Shown in pieces: positions 11,654 to 19,057 of a stretch of 23,883 bases of DNA. The notes below the pieces were generated by a model. That model was given only the letters and a program-made list of their open reading frames with translations, made no database searches and was not told the DNA's origin. Position numbers and translations under genes: made by a program. Each line of letters begins with the position of its first letter. The stretch's first letter is position 1. The DNA lies in IMG/VR virus record IMGVR_UViG_3300045115_000290, positions 1 to 23,883 of that record. One strand, 5' to 3'. The stretch comes from a virus.

Positions 11654-14180
11654 GCGCTACGTCCTCACCCGGGATCGCGAAACGATCCACGGGCACGTCG
11701 CGAAGTGGGACCGGCCCGACCGGGGGCTGTTCTTCTCCGTCGGCACGCTGCGGCACGGCGCCCGCCCGCAGGCCGCCGGGGGCTCGCCCCGCTGCAAGGC
11801 GAACCTCGCCGAGATCGTGTGCCTCCACGCGGATGTCGACTTCAAGGGCGTGGAGATCGGTCGCGACGAGATCCTGGCGCGTGTCCGCGCGCTGCCCTGC
11901 CCGCCGTCGGTCATCGTGTTCTCGGGACGTGGCCTGCACCTCTACTGGCTCCTCAACGAGGCCATCGAGGCGACGGACGAGGCGATCGAGCGCGTCGAGG
12001 CGCTGAACGCACAGGTCGCCGACCTCGTCGGCGGCGATGCCGTTCAGGATGCCTGCCGGCTGATGCGGGTGCCGGGCACCCACAACACGAAGGACGGCGG
12101 CTGGACGGAAGTCGAGATCGTCGAGGCGCGCTACGAGCCGCGCTACGAGATCGGCGACCTCGAAGAGATGCTGGCGATGATGTCGCCGGTGATCCGGCGG
12201 CGCGCTCCGTCGAGCGGATTGGCAGGCGCGGTGCAGACGACGAACCCGTTCCTCGCCGCCGCGGCCCGGTTGGGCTTCAAGCCACCGATCGACGTCGAGC
12301 AGCGCCTCGCCGCGATGGCCTACCAGGGCGCGGGGGACGCCGCGATCCACACCACGCAGCTCGCCGTGACGGCGGCCCTCCTCACCCGAGGTGCCGATCC
12401 GGAGGAGACGGTCGAATCGGTCCTCGCCGCCACGCGCGCCGCCGCGGGCGAGTACGGCGCACGCTGGAACTGGACTCGCGAGGACCGGGCGATCAGGCGG
12501 ATGTGCGAAGACTGGACCCGCAAGCATCCAGAGATCGCGCGCGCCGCCGCGCAGCCCCGAGCGCAGGCCCGCCAAGCGGATCGCGGCGCGGCCATGACGG
12601 GCGCGGCCGAGGGCCTACGCGAGGGGTCGACCGGCGCGACCCTGCACGACATCGGAGCGGAGCGGCGCAAGCGCGGCGGCACGGCGCGCACGGCCGGCAA
12701 GGGTGCGGCGCCGGTCGCGATCGCGGAGGGCGTCATCGAGACGATCCGCGCGGGCGGCGGCGACATCGCGCTGACCGAGGGTGACGTCTGGCTCTACGAG
12801 GCCGGGGTGTGGACGGCCTGCACGGCCGGCGACGAGCAGTGGATGCGCACGCTCATCCAGCGCGGCTGCGACCAACTTGGACATCCCGGAGACACCAAGA
12901 TCGCCAACGCCGCATGGAAGCGCCTGAACGAGAGCCCGGATCTGCACCACCGGAAGGTTCAGTGGGATGCCGGCGGCTTCGTCGCCACGACGAACGGGCT
13001 CCTTGATCTGCGCAGCCGCGCGCTGACCCCGCACCGGCCCGACGCGTGGTGCAGGGCCAAGATCGGGCAGCCCTACGACGCGACCGCGTCCTGCCCGACC
13101 TTCCTGCGCTTCCTCGACGGCTGCTTTTCCAACCTCGCTCCGGCGGAGCGGACCGCGGTGATCGAGGCGCTGCAGGAGGCCTTCGGCGCCTTCCTGGCCA
13201 TCAAGGTGCTGGGCCGGGAGCAGCGCAAGGCGCTGTTCCTGCTCGGCCCTTCGCGCACCGGCAAGACGCAAGTCTCGACGGTGGCGCGCCGCCTGATCGG
13301 CGAGCCGGTGGCGTCACCGTCCGTGGTCGACATCAGCGAGCAGTTCGGCATGGAGATGCTGCACGGCGCGCGTGCCTGGATCCGCGACGACGCCGTGAGC
13401 GAGCAAGACCGGATCGACCCAGCGCGGTTCAAGGCCATCGTGACCGGCGAGACGGTCAACGTGAACCGCAAGGGCCGCAGCTTCGCGCAGGTCGCCTTCG
13501 AGATCCCGATCGTGCTCACCACCAACGCAATGCCGCGGGCCCGGGATTCGTCGGACGCGATCTACAACCGCGCCCTCGTGATCGAGATGACGAACGTCGT
13601 CGAGGAGGAGGAGGCCGCGGCCGCCCGGCGCGCTCTCGGCCTGCCGGCGGATTGCGTGGTCGGCGAAGCGATCGCGGAGCGGGAGGGATCCGGCATCCTC
13701 AACTGGGCGCTCGATGGGCTCGACCGCCTGCGGGCGCGGGGCCGCTACGACCCGCCGGTGACGATGCGGGACGCGGTGCGGCGCTTCAAGGATGACAACA
13801 ACCCGGTCGCGGCGTGGCTCTCCGCTGCGGCGGAGCGCGACCCGGGCTGCAAGGTGTCGCGGAAGGATCTGCTCTGCTCGTTCAACGGCTGGCAGCGCGA
13901 CGAGCAGGGCGACGAGGCCAAGGCCTGGGGCGGGCGGCAGTTCTTCCCCAAGCTGCGCCCGCTGGCGCCCTGGGCCGACCTCGACGGCGAGCAGGGGCAT
14001 GACGGCGAGCGCTACGCGACGGGGCTGCGGCTGACGCAGGCCGGCTTGCGGTTCTGGGACGACCACCGCCTTGAGCCGCTGCGGAACGGAACCAAGGGCT
14101 ATTCCAGCCGCGACGTGGACGTGAACCGGAACCACGGGTCGGCCCACGAGGGCGAGGAGGGCCGACGATCGGAGTTCTGA
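11532..14180 (+). CDS. Primase-helicase (archaeo-eukaryotic primase plus SF3/D5 helicase)
   Basis: An 882-aa replication initiator. The N-terminal part has primase-type motifs: HADVDFKG with Asp101 and Asp103, and VIVFSGRGLHLYWLL (about 127-141), followed by RVPGTHNTK. A hinge rich in Ala/Arg (about 340-400) leads to a D5_N-like region and an SF3 helicase: Walker A GPSRTGKT (572-579), Walker B WIRDDAV (Asp619/Asp620) and motif C VLTTNAMP (Asn665). A C-terminal winged-helix-like segment completes a P4 alpha-type layout. It should open the origin, unwind and prime phage DNA; the repeats directly downstream are a natural target. The ATG at 11532 has CAGGACG before it. A longer in-frame start was rejected because it crosses the palindrome. 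Confidence 0.93.
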   Translation: MPDKRTTASDFLVAVFGPVSSAPVFLCSLPNADARDREKGERYVLTRDRETIHGHVAKWDRPDRGLFFSVGTLRHGARPQAAGGSPRCKANLAEIVCLHADVDFKGVEIGRDEILARVRALPCPPSVIVFSGRGLHLYWLLNEAIEATDEAIERVEALNAQVADLVGGDAVQDACRLMRVPGTHNTKDGGWTEVEIVEARYEPRYEIGDLEEMLAMMSPVIRRRAPSSGLAGAVQTTNPFLAAAARLGFKPPIDVEQRLAAMAYQGAGDAAIHTTQLAVTAALLTRGADPEETVESVLAATRAAAGEYGARWNWTREDRAIRRMCEDWTRKHPEIARAAAQPRAQARQADRGAAMTGAAEGLREGSTGATLHDIGAERRKRGGTARTAGKGAAPVAIAEGVIETIRAGGGDIALTEGDVWLYEAGVWTACTAGDEQWMRTLIQRGCDQLGHPGDTKIANAAWKRLNESPDLHHRKVQWDAGGFVATTNGLLDLRSRALTPHRPDAWCRAKIGQPYDATASCPTFLRFLDGCFSNLAPAERTAVIEALQEAFGAFLAIKVLGREQRKALFLLGPSRTGKTQVSTVARRLIGEPVASPSVVDISEQFGMEMLHGARAWIRDDAVSEQDRIDPARFKAIVTGETVNVNRKGRSFAQVAFEIPIVLTTNAMPRARDSSDAIYNRALVIEMTNVVEEEEAAAARRALGLPADCVVGEAIAEREGSGILNWALDGLDRLRARGRYDPPVTMRDAVRRFKDDNNPVAAWLSAAAERDPGCKVSRKDLLCSFNGWQRDEQGDEAKAWGGRQFFPKLRPLAPWADLDGEQGHDGERYATGLRLTQAGLRFWDDHRLEPLRNGTKGYSSRDVDVNRNHGSAHEGEEGRRSEF

Positions 14181-14191
14181 CCCCTCACGGA

Positions 14192-14440
14192 CCGCAACAG
14201 ATCGCGCCACACATCGCAAAAAGATGTGTTGCCGCAACACTTCGAAGTGTTGCGGCCTCTGGGGCGCCACAGATCGGAAGTGTTGCGGATGGCCGATGTG
14301 TTGCCGAAGTGTTGCGGGTCAAGCGCTTGATATCAATGACGATTTCGCTCCGCGCAACAGTGCAACACTTCTCTCTTACTTCAAGCCAGGAGAATGAAAA
14401 TATGAGAACCTCACGAGAACAAAGATCAAGAAGAGAGTTC
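14192..14440. other. Putative phage replication origin with GAAGTGTTGCGG iterons
   Basis: Copies of one motif: GATGTGTTGC at 14223, its inverse CCGCAACACTTC at 14232-14243 abutting GAAGTGTTGCGG at 14244-14255 (a 24-bp perfect palindrome), GAAGTGTTGCGG at 14277-14288 and 14306-14317, GATGTGTTGCCG at 14295-14306, and inverse GCAACACTTC at 14362-14371. A 12-bp palindrome TCAAGCGCTTGA lies at 14319-14330, and 14319-14440 is clearly more A/T-rich than the genome around it. Iterons plus an A/T-rich stretch next to a primase-helicase is the P4-type origin arrangement; function is inferred. Confidence 0.75.
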
Positions 14441-14491
14441 TGGAGCGGGGGTAACGCGCGCGCGAGGCGTTCTGTGGCGGACGGCCTCTGA
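14402..14491 (+). CDS. Possible 29-aa peptide
   Basis: A short frame beginning MRTSREQRSRREFW with AGGAG about 12 bases upstream, and whose TGA overlaps the ATG of the next gene (TGATG). The coupling and ribosome binding site favour translation, but the peptide is short and its A/T-rich start lies in the putative origin. It may only serve to couple translation. Not recognised. Confidence 0.3.
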   Translation: MRTSREQRSRREFWSGGNARARRSVADGL

Positions 14492-14982
14492 TGCGGTCGG
14501 AGCGCGCCGAGCGGGAGATCGAGCGATTGCAGCCGGCGATCACCGCGGCGGCCGTCGCCTTCGAGCAGCGCTGGACGCTCGCCGCCCTGCGGCGCGTCGA
14601 TGCGGGCCTGCACGCCCGGCTGCTGCGCCAGCACGCCCTCTGGACCGCCGCTCTGGCCGGCGATGACGTGGTGGAGGTCGTCGCCCAGGGCGAGGCGATG
14701 GTGCGTGGCTGGCGCGCTGCGGTGGCGGCGATGATCGCGGAGGGCGAGCAGGACTGCGCATGCCTCGTCGGTCGCGATACCGCCTCGGGCCTCGTACTGG
14801 CCATCGGGACGAGCCTCGCGGCCGCGGATCAGGTGCGTCAGAGCGTCGGGCCCGACGCGGTGTTCCTGACGCCGGATGAGGTCGCCGGCCTACTCGCAGG
14901 CCTCGGCGGATTCGAGACCCTCGCGGCGATCAAGCGGGCCTTCCCCGGCGCCACCGCGTCCGCCGTGTCCCCATCAATCTGA
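14491..14982 (+). CDS. Hypothetical protein (163 aa)
   Basis: Not recognised by family. Strongly helical by eye, Ala-rich (EIERLQPAITAAAVAFEQRW, then VEVVAQGEAMVRGWRAAVAAM), with a central CACLVGRDTASGLVLAIG and a C-terminal helix (TPDEVAGLLAGLGGFETLAAIKRAFPGA). There is no signal peptide or clear membrane segment. It begins directly after the putative origin and is the first gene before the MucR-like and NusG-like regulators, so it may belong to the middle/late control group. Confidence 0.72.
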   Translation: MRSERAEREIERLQPAITAAAVAFEQRWTLAALRRVDAGLHARLLRQHALWTAALAGDDVVEVVAQGEAMVRGWRAAVAAMIAEGEQDCACLVGRDTASGLVLAIGTSLAAADQVRQSVGPDAVFLTPDEVAGLLAGLGGFETLAAIKRAFPGATASAVSPSI

Positions 14983-14990
14983 CCCCGAAT

Positions 14991-15029
14991 CCCGCCACAG
15001 CGGGCACCACCCGGGCGGCCGCGCCGCCC
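14991..15029. other. Two small hairpins in the spacer before the MucR-like gene
   Basis: CCCGC-caca-GCGGG (14991-15004) and GGGCGGC-cgc-GCCGCCC (15013-15029) stand side by side in a 63-bp spacer. There is no T-run. They may slow transcription or shape the leader of the following gene; an effect is not demonstrated. Confidence 0.4.
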
Positions 15030-15045
15030 CACACCGGAGAGATCC

Positions 15046-15474
15046 ATGAACGACGCCCCCACCCCCGCCCTGATCGACGTCACCGCCGGCATCGTCAGCG
15101 CCTTCGTCGGCCACAACGCCGTGCCGGCCGCCGAACTGCCCGGCCTGATCGCATCGGTGCACGGCGCGCTCGCCGCCCTGGGACGGCCCGTGGAGCCTCA
15201 GCCCGAGCCGCTCGTCCCGCCGGTGCCGATCCGCAAGACCGTCATGCCGGACCACATCATCAGCCTCGAGGACGGCAAGCCCTACAAGACCCTCAAGCGG
15301 CACCTCGCCGGGCGGGGGCTCACGCCAGACGACTATCGGGCGAAGTGGGGTCTTCCGTCGGACTACCCGATGGTCGCCGCGAACTACGCCGCACAGCGCT
15401 CCGACCTTGCCAAGGCGGCGGGGCTGGGGGCGAGCCGGCGCAAGCCGCAGCTGGTCGGTAGCGAGGCGGTCTGA
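15046..15474 (+). CDS. Ros/MucR-family transcriptional regulator, finger cysteine replaced
   Basis: A 142-aa protein with the characteristic Ros/MucR C-terminal region: ISLEDGKPYKTLKRHLAGRGLTPDDYRAKWGLPSDYPMVAANYA is recognisable over residues 71-114, followed by RSDLAKAAGLG. The zinc-finger cysteine expected in the 'CLEDG' position is Ser73, whereas the KTLKRHL helix with His86 is kept. Zinc-less members of this family are known in rhizobia, so DNA binding may persist. The N-terminal helix-rich part (about 8-48) matches the MucR oligomerisation region. CGGAGAGAT precedes the ATG. As a phage-borne member it may regulate late genes or host promoters. Confidence 0.87.
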   Translation: MNDAPTPALIDVTAGIVSAFVGHNAVPAAELPGLIASVHGALAALGRPVEPQPEPLVPPVPIRKTVMPDHIISLEDGKPYKTLKRHLAGRGLTPDDYRAKWGLPSDYPMVAANYAAQRSDLAKAAGLGASRRKPQLVGSEAV

Positions 15475-15528
15475 CACCCCGGGCTGGCGCTGCGGTGCCG
15501 GCCCTCATCCTGCAGCGTGGAGTTTGCG

Positions 15529-16143
15529 ATGTCCCGCCGTGGTACTGCCCTCGCCCAAGCCGCCGGTGAGGCGACGGACGTTCCGGCGTTGCCGGCCGAC
15601 CCGGCTTTGCGCCTCGGCGAGCGCTGCCGCTGGCCTCGGGACACGCGCCGGGCGGCCGCTATGGCGCAGGCTGCCGGGGAGCCGAACCCGCTGCGCTGGC
15701 ACGCCGCCGTGACCAACCCGGGCTGCGAGTTGATCGTGCGTGACGCAATGGCTCGCCGAGGCATCGACACGGTGCTGCCGATGCTCCGGTTCTGGCGGGT
15801 GCGCCACCGCAAGCGGCTCATCGCCGAGCGCCCCCTGATGGCCCGCATCGTGGTGTTCGGGTTCGACCCTTCGACGCAGCACATCGCCGGCATCTACGGC
15901 CTCGAGCGGATCGTGCGCGGCGCCTCGGAGCGTTGGGCCGCGCTCGACCTGGAAGAGGTGCACGACCTGCGCCTGCGCATCCTCAGGGGCGAGTTCGACG
16001 CCACGCTGCGGGAGAGCCACCCCTACATCGAGGTGCCGCCACTCATCCGGCATTTGGTCAAGATCGGCGCCCTGCGGTTCGAGGCCACCTGCACCCACAA
16101 GGCCGCGCGGAACTTGGGCTTGAAATTCAAGGATGTAGCGTGA
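15529..16143 (+). CDS. NusG/RfaH-like transcription elongation (antitermination) factor
   Basis: A 204-aa protein. Residues about 56-132 follow the NusG N-terminal (NGN) domain plan: RWHAAVTNPGCELIVRDAM, GIDTVLPMLRFWRVRHRKR, then RPLMARIVVFGF and IYGLERIVR. These correspond to the 'WY..-T..G.E......L', 'P', 'R....' and 'pL.pgYvFv' steps of NusG. The C-terminal part is not a recognisable KOW domain. The first 50 residues are a low-complexity extension. The start at 15529 has GGAG seven bases upstream. Standing directly before a structured RNA element and the packaging/capsid genes, it is a good candidate for an antiterminator of late transcription; that role is inferred. Confidence 0.8.
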   Translation: MSRRGTALAQAAGEATDVPALPADPALRLGERCRWPRDTRRAAAMAQAAGEPNPLRWHAAVTNPGCELIVRDAMARRGIDTVLPMLRFWRVRHRKRLIAERPLMARIVVFGFDPSTQHIAGIYGLERIVRGASERWAALDLEEVHDLRLRILRGEFDATLRESHPYIEVPPLIRHLVKIGALRFEATCTHKAARNLGLKFKDVA

Positions 16144-16145
16144 TA

Positions 16146-16223
16146 TCTGGCGGACACTCGCACGGAAGGTCGTTTGCACCTGCCGTGCGTTAGCATTGGC
16201 AGCGTGAGCATGGCTCCGCCAGA
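16146..16223 (+). promoter_or_regulatory. Structured RNA element before the late genes
   Basis: Nested inverted repeats: outer TCTGGCGGA (16146-16154) with TCCGCCAGA (16215-16223); inner CGCACGG (16159-16165) with CCGTGCG (16183-16189), continued by AGGT (16167-16170) with ACCT (16178-16181) around a 7-nt loop. The inner arm gives an 11-bp stem with one mismatch. Only a weak T-run follows. It could be a terminator, or a recognition element for the NusG-like protein encoded just upstream. The remaining bases to 16304 show no convincing gene. Confidence 0.6.
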
Positions 16224-16304
16224 TGCCGCCCCCACACCTCCTCCGGTGACGAAGCGTCGAGCCCCGGCCCCCACGTTGACGTGAGGTAGCGCGAAGGGTG
16301 GCTC

Positions 16305-16679
16305 GTGCCCGCATCCGGTGCAGCCTCGAGACCTGCCATGCCCCGCCTCGGCACGCTCAAGCCGCGCCTGGCCGTGCTCGACACGCGCACGGCAAAGCCT
16401 CCACCCAAGCAAGCGGATCCCGAACTGCTCACCGAAGCGCATCGAGTGTGGCGTCTGGCGGTGATGCAGAGGGCGGGATGGCGCTGTCAGGCCCCGGGCT
16501 GCACGGTGCAGGGCGGACGCGGCGGGCAGCGCCTGTTCGCCGACCACATCGTCGAGCGGCAGGATGGTGGGGATCCCCTCGACGTCGCCAACGGTCAGGC
16601 CCTGTGCGGGCGGCATCACAGCCTCAAGACAGCAGCGGCCCGGGCGCGCCGGATGGGCGAGGCGGCGTCATCGGCCTGA
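16305..16679 (+). CDS. HNH endonuclease
   Basis: A 124-aa HNH protein of the kind that sits next to the terminase in HK97-like phages and assists genome packaging. Seen: Cys61 and Cys66 (CQAPGC), the DHI of the first motif (Asp80-His81 in FADHIVERQDGG), Asn96 in DVANGQALC, then Cys101 and H-H-x2-K-T (His104/His105 in CGRHHSLKT). Four zinc ligands and the catalytic His-Asn-His set are complete. The start is either GTG 16305, with GAAGGGTGG upstream, or ATG 16338; the N-terminal 40 residues are basic and disordered either way. Terminase genes follow 95 bases later. Confidence 0.88.
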   Translation: MPASGAASRPAMPRLGTLKPRLAVLDTRTAKPPPKQADPELLTEAHRVWRLAVMQRAGWRCQAPGCTVQGGRGGQRLFADHIVERQDGGDPLDVANGQALCGRHHSLKTAAARARRMGEAASSA

Positions 16680-16774
16680 CCCCGGGGGGGGTCGAAAGTC
16701 CGTGCGCTCAGGGGCTCGCCACCGCATCGGGGCTCATTCGCAGAATTTTGCTAAGCCCTTGCTGGGCGTGGAAC
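16680..16774. other. HNH-terminase spacer with G-run; possible packaging site
   Basis: Directly after the HNH stop comes CCCC followed by eight G, making a GACCCC/GGGGTC inverted repeat, then GCCC-ttgct-GGGC near 16755. In many cos phages the cohesive-end site lies between the HNH gene and the small terminase gene. That location and the unusual G-run are the only support here. Confidence 0.3.
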
Positions 16775-17356
16775 ATGTCCGATCTCACAAAAAAGCAGGC
16801 CGCGTTCGTTCGCGAGTACCTCCTCGACCTCAACGCGAAGCAGGCCGCGATCCGCGCCGGCTACAGTCCTCGCTCCGCGGAGGTCGAGGGCTCGCGGCTG
16901 CTCAGGCACCCTAAGGTGGTCGAGGCGCTCGCCCGGGAGCGCAAGGCCATTGAGTCGCGCACCGGCATCACGCCCGAGCGAGTGCTGACCGAGCTCGCGA
17001 AGATCGGATTCTCGGACATCCGCAAGGTCGTCGCGTGGCGCGCCAACGAGGTCGAGGTCAGCGAGGATCCGAACACCGGCGAGCCGGTCGTGCGCGCCTT
17101 CAACGAGGTGGTGCTGCACGACAGCGCGACCCTCGACGACGCGACGGCGGCTGCGATCGCCGAGGTGTCCCAGACCAAGGACGGTGCCGTGAAGGTGAAG
17201 CTCTACGACAAGCGGGCGGCGCTGGTCGACATCGGGCGCCACCTCGGCATGTTCAACCAGGGCCGGCCAGCCAGCCCGGACGGAGTTGCCGCCGGAGAGG
17301 ACCGGCCTGTCCCGCCGCGCACCGGTGACGACGGATGGGACGGCCTGCTGCAGTGA
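16775..17356 (+). CDS. terS: Terminase small subunit
   Basis: A 193-aa Terminase_2-type small subunit that recognises phage DNA for packaging. The N-terminus is diagnostic: LTKKQAAFVREYLLDLNAKQAAIRAGYSPRSAEVEGSRLLRHPKVVEAL is spread over residues 4-52, an HTH region. The middle (GITPERVLTELAKIGFSDIRKVV) and KVKLYDKRAALVDIGRHLGMF are also typical. The ATG at 16775 was chosen because family members begin right at this motif; no strong ribosome binding site is seen. The TGA overlaps the GTG of the large subunit gene, coupling the two. Confidence 0.93.
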   Translation: MSDLTKKQAAFVREYLLDLNAKQAAIRAGYSPRSAEVEGSRLLRHPKVVEALARERKAIESRTGITPERVLTELAKIGFSDIRKVVAWRANEVEVSEDPNTGEPVVRAFNEVVLHDSATLDDATAAAIAEVSQTKDGAVKVKLYDKRAALVDIGRHLGMFNQGRPASPDGVAAGEDRPVPPRTGDDGWDGLLQ

Positions 17357-19038
17357 CCAGCTGGTCCGGCGCTTGTCCAGACTGGACAGAGCGCATCCGG
17401 CGCGGGGGCAGTCTGCTTCCGGCGCTGCCGCTGGCGCGGTCCGAGGCCGACAGGGCGGTCGCAATCTTCAATCGGCTGCGGCTGCCCGATGTGTCCGGGC
17501 GACCCGAGATGCGGATTGCTGCAGGCGATTGGCTGCGGGATCTCGTCGCCGCGATGTTCGGATCCTACGACCCGGCCGAGAACGTGCGGCACCTGCGCGA
17601 ATTCTTCGTGCTGGTGCCGAAGAAGAATTCGAAGACCACCGGCGGCGCAGCCATCATGGTCACAGCCATGCTGGTTAACCGGCGCCCCCGGGCGGAATTC
17701 CTGATCGTGGCGCCAACACAGGAGGTGGCCGACCTCGCTTTCCGGCAGGCTGTCGGGATGATTGAGGCCGACCCTGTCCTGTCGCTCAAATTTCATGTGC
17801 AGGAACACCTCAAGCGGATCACTTATCGGCCGACCGGCGCCTTTCTGAAGGTGAAGTCGTTCGACCCGAAGATCGTCGTGGGGTCAAAAGCGGCCGGCAT
17901 TCTGCTCGACGAGCTGCACGTCATCGCCGAGGCCAAGGACGCGGACCGCGTGATCGGGCAGCTGCGCGGCGGGATGATCTCGCAGCCCGAGGCTTTCCTG
18001 CTGACCATCACGACGCAGTCCGAGCGGCCGCCGGCCGGCGTGTTCCGGGCCGAGTTGAACAAGGCGCGCGCGGTTCGCGACGGGCGGTTGAAAGGTACGC
18101 CGCTCCTGCCGCTGCTCTACGAGATGCCGCCCGATGCCGATTGGAAGGACCCGGCGAACTGGTCGATGGTCACGCCCAATAACGGGCGGTCCATCACGAT
18201 TGCGCGGCTGATTCCGGATTTCCAGGCTGCGGAGCAGGCGGGCGAGCAGGAGGCGCTGCGCTGGGCAACGCAGCATCTCAACCTGGAGATTGGTCTCGCC
18301 CTTCGCTCCGATCGCTGGCCAGGCGCCGAGTTCTGGTCCCGTCGCGCCGAACCGGCGCTGCATGCGATCGAAGACCCACGGGCCGGTCTACGGGCCATCC
18401 TTGACCGCTGCGAGGTGGTGGTGGTCGGCATCGACGGCGGCGGCCTCGACGACCTGTTCGGGCTCTGCGTGCTCGGTCGCGACCGCGCGACCCGCGACTG
18501 GTTCGCCTGGACTCACGGCTGGTGCCACGCGGGCGTGCTGGAACGGCGCAAGGCCATCGCCACGCGCCTGCGCGACTTCGAGGCGGCGGGCGAACTGACC
18601 ATCGTCGGCGACGAACTGGCCGACATCTCGGCGATCGTCGAGGTGGTCGAGGAGGCGAAGGATGCCGGGCTGCTCGGCGGCGTCGGCGTAGACCCGGCGG
18701 GCCTTGGCGAGCTGATCGAGGCATTCGCGGAGATCGGGGTGACGCAGGAGGCGGGCCTGCTCATCGGGGTGCCGCAGGGCTATGGTCTGATGACGGGCAT
18801 CAAGACGGCGGAGCGCAAGCTCGCCAACGGCACGCTGCGGCACTCCGGCTCCGGCCTCGCGACGTGGTGCGTCGCGAATCTGAAGATCGAACCGACCGCG
18901 ACCGCCATCCGGGCGACGAAGCAGAACGCGGGCGACGCCAAGATCGACGTCGCGATGGCCCTGTTCAATGCGGTGGTGCTGATGGCCCGCAACCCCGAGC
19001 CTCGAAGGGAGCCGGAATACGCGATGTACTTCGCGTAG
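17353..19038 (+). CDS. terL: Terminase large subunit
   Basis: A 561-aa packaging motor (ATPase plus nuclease). The ATPase has a deviant Walker A PKKNSKTT (89-96), Walker B ILLDE (183-187, Asp186/Glu187) and coupling motif TITTQS (218-223). The RNase H-like nuclease has Asp361 in VVVGIDGGGLDD, Asp447 in GVDPAG and Asp532 in GDAKIDVAMAL. The N-terminal FNRLRLPDVSGRP and GDWLRDLV segments are typical of the HK97-like branch. GTG 17353 overlaps the small subunit stop; an ATG six codons upstream is possible but lies within terS. Confidence 0.96.
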   Translation: MTSWSGACPDWTERIRRGGSLLPALPLARSEADRAVAIFNRLRLPDVSGRPEMRIAAGDWLRDLVAAMFGSYDPAENVRHLREFFVLVPKKNSKTTGGAAIMVTAMLVNRRPRAEFLIVAPTQEVADLAFRQAVGMIEADPVLSLKFHVQEHLKRITYRPTGAFLKVKSFDPKIVVGSKAAGILLDELHVIAEAKDADRVIGQLRGGMISQPEAFLLTITTQSERPPAGVFRAELNKARAVRDGRLKGTPLLPLLYEMPPDADWKDPANWSMVTPNNGRSITIARLIPDFQAAEQAGEQEALRWATQHLNLEIGLALRSDRWPGAEFWSRRAEPALHAIEDPRAGLRAILDRCEVVVVGIDGGGLDDLFGLCVLGRDRATRDWFAWTHGWCHAGVLERRKAIATRLRDFEAAGELTIVGDELADISAIVEVVEEAKDAGLLGGVGVDPAGLGELIEAFAEIGVTQEAGLLIGVPQGYGLMTGIKTAERKLANGTLRHSGSGLATWCVANLKIEPTATAIRATKQNAGDAKIDVAMALFNAVVLMARNPEPRREPEYAMYFA

Positions 19039-19057
19039 GTTCGCCAGGAGATCTTCA

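Noticed and set aside
11316-12575. Long minus-strand frames opposite the primase-helicase and other high-GC genes
   Set aside because: They are the usual antisense shadows of high-GC3 coding DNA, with no motifs or ribosome binding sites.
16210-16284. 24-codon plus-strand frame (MAPPDAAPTPPPV...)
   Set aside because: Starts inside the structured element, Pro-rich, no ribosome binding site.
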